Source: Clostridia bacterium (GTDB lineage: Bacteria > Bacillota > Clostridia > UBA1381). Taken from it: a stretch of 6,288 bases of DNA. Below are positions 5,184 to 6,288 of the stretch, piece by piece. A model generated the notes under the pieces. It had not been told where the DNA came from. It was given only the letters and a program-made list of their open reading frames with translations, and did not search any database. The DNA is taken from positions 1-6,288 of the forward strand of contig CAAGKL010000342.1 in the NCBI GenBank assembly GCA_900770405.1, in the 5' to 3' direction. The number at the start of each line of letters is the position of its first letter. Position 1 is the first letter of the stretch. Both the position numbers and the translations under genes were made by a program.

Positions 5184-6122
5184 ATGTACGTAGGAATTGA
5201 TTTGGGCGGTACAAATATTGCGGCGGGAATTGTCGATGAAAACGGCAAAATCCTTGTGAAAGGCAGTGTTCCGACGGAGGCAGAGAGACCGATGGAAGAA
5301 ATCACCGCCGATATGGCAAAGCTTTCAAAGCAGCTGATTTGCGACGCGGGGCTTGAGATGAGCGACATTAAGGCAATCGGCATTGGCTGCCCGGGCTCGG
5401 TCGTGAACGAAACAGGCGTTATCGCATATTCAAATAACATAAAAATCTCAAATTTCAAGCTTGCCGATGAAATGCATAAGCATATAGATTTGCCGATAAA
5501 TCTCGAAAATGACGCCAATGCGGCGGCGTTCGGCGAGTATGCCATTAACGGCAACGGCGCAAACAGCTTTGTTTTCATCACGCTCGGCACGGGCATCGGC
5601 GGCGGAGTTGTGCTCGACGGCAAGATTATGCGCGGATTTAACGGCGCGGGCGCGGAGCTCGGTCATACGTCGATTGTGCTCGACGGCGAGGAGTGCACCT
5701 GCGGACGCAAGGGCTGCTGGGAGGCATACGCGTCGGTGACGGCGCTTATCCGCCAGACTAAGGCGGCTATGGACAAAAACCCGGACAGCCTGATGCACGA
5801 GGTTGCCGAGAAAGAGGGCAAAATTTCCGGCAGAACAGCGTTCGATGCGGCGAAAAAGGGCGATGCGGCGGCAAATGATGTGGTTAATACTTATATTAAA
5901 TATGTTGCGGACGGTATTGTTAATATGATAAATATTTTCCAGCCGGAGAAATTAATAATCGGCGGCGGAATAAGCAAGGAGGGCGATTACCTCTTAAATC
6001 CGATACGCGAGTATGTGCGCGAGTACGACTATAACAGGTATCTTCCGAGTACGGATATAGAGATCGCAACTCTGTTTAACGATGCGGGTATTATCGGCGC
6101 GGCGCTTGCCGCCAAAAAATAA
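5184..6122 (+). CDS. ROK-family sugar kinase, probable glucokinase
   Basis: A cytoplasmic ROK kinase that most likely phosphorylates glucose at position 6 with ATP. The 312 residues match ROK glucokinases, and no N-terminal DNA-binding domain is present, so it is an enzyme rather than a ROK repressor. Motifs in order are the phosphate-binding DLGGTN (6-11), ENDAN (108-112, with the catalytic base Asp110), GTGIGGG (135-141) and GAGAELGH (154-161). The zinc-binding ROK signature CTCGRKGCWE (171-180) has Cys171, Cys173 and Cys178, with His161 as the fourth ligand. LIIGGGIS near residue 256 closes the ATP site. ATG 5184 follows GAGAGGA (5169-5175) at 8 bases. It sits 20 bases after trmD, apparently co-transcribed with it, and ends at a strong terminator. 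Substrate specificity within ROK kinases (glucose, N-acetylglucosamine, fructose, allose) is hard to read from motifs. The neighbouring probable alpha-galactosidase fits hexose use. Confidence 0.9.
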   Translation: MYVGIDLGGTNIAAGIVDENGKILVKGSVPTEAERPMEEITADMAKLSKQLICDAGLEMSDIKAIGIGCPGSVVNETGVIAYSNNIKISNFKLADEMHKHIDLPINLENDANAAAFGEYAINGNGANSFVFITLGTGIGGGVVLDGKIMRGFNGAGAELGHTSIVLDGEECTCGRKGCWEAYASVTALIRQTKAAMDKNPDSLMHEVAEKEGKISGRTAFDAAKKGDAAANDVVNTYIKYVADGIVNMINIFQPEKLIIGGGISKEGDYLLNPIREYVREYDYNRYLPSTDIEIATLFNDAGIIGAALAAKK

Positions 6123-6165
6123 CAAAAAAACAGCTCATTGGATTACCTGATGAGCTTTTTTTGTT
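6121..6165 (+). terminator. Intrinsic terminator of the operon, after the ROK kinase
   Basis: AGCTCAT (6132-6138) and ATGAGCT (6150-6156) form a perfect 7-bp core stem, extendable inward by wobble pairs. Seven T follow (6156-6162). The A-run at 6124-6130 pairs with the T-run around a single bulged C, and AAC/GTT extend it further. It starts at the ROK kinase stop codon. The right end runs directly into the -35-like TTGACA of the next gene. Confidence 0.9.
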
Positions 6166-6192
6166 GACAAAATCTACTTTTTCGTGTAATAT
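6164..6192 (+). promoter_or_regulatory. Probable promoter of the downstream glycosidase gene
   Basis: A perfect -35 hexamer, TTGACA (6164-6169), abuts the operon terminator. The -10 is less certain: TAATAT at 6187-6192 has the ideal 17-base spacing but matches at only 4 of 6 positions, while TGTAAT at 6185-6190 matches 5 of 6 with a short 15-base spacing. A start codon with a strong ribosome binding site lies about 36-40 bases further on. A weak -10 beside a perfect -35 would suit a regulated sugar gene, but no clear operator repeat is visible. Confidence 0.65.
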
Positions 6193-6227
6193 GAGTACAT
6201 AAGCTTATTTATTACGGGAGGAAAAAA

Positions 6228-6288
6228 ATGATTACATATGATAAGGAAAAAAGAATGTTTCACCTTCGCAGTGTGAATACATCTTATG
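6228..6288 (+). CDS. Probable alpha-galactosidase (GH36), N-terminal fragment, 3' partial
   Basis: ATG 6228 is preceded by a strong ribosome binding site, GGGAGGA (6216-6222), and opens a frame that runs off the window after 20 codons. The peptide MITYDKEKRMFHLRSVNTSY resembles the start of GH36 alpha-galactosidases, which begin with a short strand of the type I-x-Y/F-D/N-E-x-x-x-x-FHL followed by xTSYV. GH36 enzymes release terminal alpha-galactose from melibiose, raffinose-type oligosaccharides and galactomannans. Only about 3% of a roughly 730-residue enzyme is visible, so the family call rests on recognising one short segment. That a coding sequence starts here is well supported by the promoter and ribosome binding site. 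The neighbouring sugar kinase is consistent with carbohydrate use. Confidence 0.55.
   Translation, partial: MITYDKEKRMFHLRSVNTSY

Noticed and set aside
1..6288. Genome-wide reassignment of TAG to glutamine or another amino acid
   Set aside because: Only one internal TAG occurs in about 1,940 codons, and CAG is used freely for Gln. A fully reassigned codon should appear more often. Rare recoding is not excluded.
1..6288. CRISPR arrays, insertion sequences, tRNA or rRNA genes, phage or defence genes
   Set aside because: No direct repeat series, transposase, cloverleaf sequence or defence-type domain is visible, and coding density by housekeeping genes leaves little room for them.

Overview
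The window is a densely packed stretch of a bacterial chromosome in which every supported gene is on the + strand. Protein sequences and gene order point to an anaerobic member of the Bacillota, probably class Clostridia and possibly gut-associated. The evidence is a YlxM-Ffh pair followed by rpsP-khpA-rimM-trmD, Clostridia-like TrmD and CarB sequences, strong GGAGG-type ribosome binding sites, and a sugar kinase next to a probable GH36 alpha-galactosidase. The genus cannot be named from the sequence.

Layout. Positions 1-1518 hold the 3' half of carB (carbamoyl-phosphate synthase large subunit), whose start lies before the window. A perfect intrinsic terminator follows (1528-1556). Its loop supplies the start of the -35 box of a consensus promoter (TTGACA, 17 bases, TATAAT; 1538-1566). 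That promoter appears to drive one co-directional operon: ylxM, ffh, rpsP, khpA, rimM, trmD and a ROK-family glucokinase. The operon ends at a second intrinsic terminator (about 6121-6165). Immediately after it come another TTGACA, a ribosome binding site, and the first 20 codons of what looks like a GH36 alpha-galactosidase cut off by the window edge. No stretch longer than about 110 bases lacks a gene.

How the genes fit together. YlxM and Ffh belong to the signal recognition particle pathway for co-translational membrane targeting. bS16, RimM and KhpA concern ribosome assembly and RNA binding, and TrmD methylates G37 of tRNA, so the core of the operon is a translation and protein-export module. 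The ROK kinase at its end is metabolic. It occupies the place where many Bacillota carry rplS (bL19).

The standout observation is an in-frame amber codon (TAG, 2955-2957) inside ffh, exactly at the junction between the NG GTPase domain and the M domain. Reading frame and conservation are intact on both sides, so the essential SRP GTPase is split by a single stop with no other sign of decay. Candidate explanations are a sequencing or assembly error, a fresh nonsense mutation (possibly with a suppressor tRNA), amber readthrough or recoding, or a genuinely split Ffh. No wholly new system such as a defence island, CRISPR array or mobile element is visible.
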